Both the position numbers and the translations under genes were made by a program. This document shows positions 62,289 through 64,000 of a stretch of DNA of 64,000 nucleotides, in pieces. How positions within the stretch are numbered: position 1 is the first letter of the stretch; each line of letters begins with the position of its first letter. This DNA comes from Margaritifera margaritifera (lineage: Eukaryota; Mollusca; Bivalvia; Unionida; Margaritiferidae): positions 4,312,501 through 4,376,500 of the forward strand of contig JAQPZY010001684.1 of NCBI GenBank assembly GCA_029931535.1. Reading direction: 5' to 3'. Under the pieces are notes generated by a model. That model did no database searches, was not told the DNA's origin, and saw nothing but the letters and a program-made list of their open reading frames with translations.

Positions 62289-62546
62289 CTACATGTACCT
62301 CTTGTTTCCAAGTGTCGAATCCAAGACTTTTCCAGTCACGTACTTCCAGTCATAAATCTGTTGGTGTATCCAACGTGCTCTACACACTTCTTGGTAAGTA
62401 TGAAAAGTCAACAAAGTATGACAAATGTCTTCCTCACACAGGTTACACAAATCGTATTCATCACTATTCGCAACACTTTTAACACAATGAGTTTTTTGCA
62501 CACAGATACAGTTTTGGCACCCGACAAAAATGCCCCCACTTTTCAC
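62289..62546 (-). CDS. Cys-containing ORF, 85 codons, function unknown
   Basis: Residues 10-40 contain CQNC, C-V-K and CNLCEEDIC, giving a possible zinc-binding arrangement. The remainder is a helical stretch (YQEVCRARWIHQQIYDWKY). It stands just before the ATPase in transcription order. The start codon lies within the terminal repeat of the neighbouring element (62526-63842), so the true N terminus is uncertain and the ORF may be chimeric. Confidence 0.35.
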   Translation of the reverse strand: MKSGGIFVGCQNCICVQKTHCVKSVANSDEYDLCNLCEEDICHTLLTFHTYQEVCRARWIHQQIYDWKYVTGKVLDSTLGNKRYM

Positions 62547-63842
62547 TAAATCGCCCTTATTGCAAAATTGTCTCCAATAAAAAACGCTGCACTTTTCACA
62601 AAATTGCCCCCATTCCAGTCATTAACACCCCATGTGCTTCATTCTCTGCATTTATTATAACCTAAGAACCTCAGAAACATAAGGGGCCTTAGTAATATTT
62701 GAAGATTTCACCAGGGGAACACGCTAATGTAGTGGTTAAAAATATATTTTTTTAAATAAAAAATGAATATATAATATTAAACAAACTCTTGTAGTTTCTT
62801 TATTTACATATTTATTTTATTAGTGTAACTAGATTCAATATTAATTTAAAACAATTGAAGTTTTATTCTTTTAGCATACGACAGGATAAAAGTTACACGA
62901 ATCAAAACGATGGTGTGTATGCACTTGATTAATTACACCTATTTATTTGAACTGAATGAATGCATGTATGTAAGGTTGGGGGGGGGGGTATTTTTTTATA
63001 GGAATCGATTTAGGCGTGATAACTGACCACTCCCCGTGGGCGCACATGTGATCTCCAGCTAATTATCGTATTCGATGTGTGATTCGCGCAAGAATCTCTT
63101 TGATCCACTGTTTTGTATTGTTTTTAAATCCAGATAACAAAACAACATACATCTGTTCACTTTTGTTGAAATAAAAAGTTTTACACAGACTGCAAAGAAT
63201 AGAAACATAAACTTTGATGTGGCTTAATTATACTCATTGCCTTGAATTAAACCTTTGTTTGTGTTATGATTATTTTTGTGCAAAAAAAAGACAAAGCATC
63301 AACTAAGCTTGCAATGGAAAGACCACAATGAGCTACAAGCCTTCAAAGCCTATTGAGAATTTATTGATGCAAACTTGCCTTGAAATAAAAAACTTGGGCA
63401 AGCCGAAAATGAAAATATATAACCTCGCTACACTCTGTCATCTCATAAACACAATGGCTAGTGACTGCATAGAGTGTAGGCAGCAAACATTCTAATTCTA
63501 ATTAACTAATTAAAAAAGCCAAGAACAAAATCAATCAAGGTTTAATTCAGCAATGAATTATAATAGTAAAAACAATCCATTCTAATTATCCTTAATGATA
63601 AGTAAGTATTAATTATCGGCGGGTGCATTACCAATGATTAAAAAGATGATTAATAGAGTATTATTCAAACATAGATCTATAAATGAACTGAACTGAACTA
63701 ATAAAAAAGGCAAGAACAAAATCAATACCATGTAAAAATTAAATTAAATTTAGCCTGGGCGTTTGTGACATCATGCGAGTTTGAAATGGGGGCGATCTTG
63801 TGAAAAGTGGTGGCGTTTTTTATGGGGGCGATTTTGCAATGG
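62526..63842. mobile_element. TIR element of about 1.3 kb, non-autonomous
   Basis: About 55 bp at 62560-62614 is the inverted complement of 63784-63840 with few mismatches; both carry GTGAAAAGTG, GCGTTTTTTAT and GATTTTGCAAT-like text. The left end has an extra, related block (CCCCCACTTTTCACTAAATC). The interior is AT-rich without a gene and includes two copies of AAGAACAAAATCAAT (63522 and 63712). Confidence 0.75.
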
Positions 63843-64000
63843 AGCAAATTGATTATAAATTTGCCACAAAGAATGTGCTGGTAAACGAAATCCAAGAAAT
63901 GTAGTTACACACACACACATACACACCAGGCATTGTTCAAAATTCAAAGAAATCATTACATCTTGTGGAAGGAGTTCTTTTGAAAGTATCTGGTAATCCA
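63843..64000. other. Right edge, nothing recognised
   Basis: Short stretch with a CA run (63908-63926). No feature supported. Confidence 0.6.

Larger units (their letters stand above)
56080..62546 (-). mobile_element. Polinton/Maverick (adintovirus-like) element, decayed
   Basis: The minus strand carries remains of packaging ATPase, CECC-motif protein, retroviral-type integrase, penton-like minor capsid and major capsid protein. That set is diagnostic of Polintons, the large self-synthesising animal transposons also regarded as viruses. Every gene has stops or frameshifts. Neither terminal inverted repeat was found. The left side stops inside the capsid gene at the duplicated segment, and the right side abuts another TIR element. 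No polymerase is seen here; the PolB fragment at 44758 may be the missing part or come from another copy. Confidence 0.88.

Overview
The window is nuclear DNA of an invertebrate animal. It is AT-rich, has large introns, and is full of transposon remains and minisatellites. The type of SINEs, the Polinton-like and Gypsy relics, and the character of the one host gene point to a lophotrochozoan, probably a mollusc. That placement is an inference. There are no bacterial-type operons, RBSs, CRISPR arrays or rRNA genes.

The only host gene I can support is the 5' half of EIF3C (eukaryotic translation initiation factor 3 subunit C) on the minus strand. Ten coding exons lie between 38460 (start codon) and 1728, and the gene continues off the left edge. 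All ten exons have GT/AG boundaries and their phases add up without a break (1124 coding bases, about 374 codons). The coding part is only about 3% of the 36.7 kb it spans. The introns hold two pogo/Tigger-like copies, a hAT C-terminal fragment, a 630-bp piggyBac-type element with TTAA ends, tRNA-derived SINEs, a foldback element, and three large minisatellites (42, 51 and about 35 bp units). The minisatellites produce long but meaningless open frames.

From 38.5 to 44.4 kb I see no gene. From 44.5 to 50.3 kb there is a nest of insertions: a 40-bp perfect palindrome in a repeat block, the C-terminal part of a Polinton-like family-B DNA polymerase (plus strand), a 3' LTR and a decayed Gypsy gag-pol (minus strand), a 166-bp inverted-repeat MITE that cuts off gag, and an unidentified 198-codon ORF. 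From 51 to 56 kb there are two diverged copies of one sequence, each interrupted by a different transposon. Each copy therefore serves as the empty site for the other's insertion.

From 56.2 to 62.5 kb lies a decayed Polinton/Maverick (adintovirus-like) element on the minus strand. In transcription order it has a possible Cys-rich protein, a packaging ATPase, a basic region, a CECC-motif protein, a retroviral-type integrase, a penton-like minor capsid protein, a Lys/Arg-rich tail and the N-terminal part of the major capsid protein. All are broken by stops and frameshifts. The window ends in a terminal-inverted-repeat element at about 62.5-63.8 kb. The genes do not act together: one housekeeping gene sits beside a graveyard of several transposon classes.
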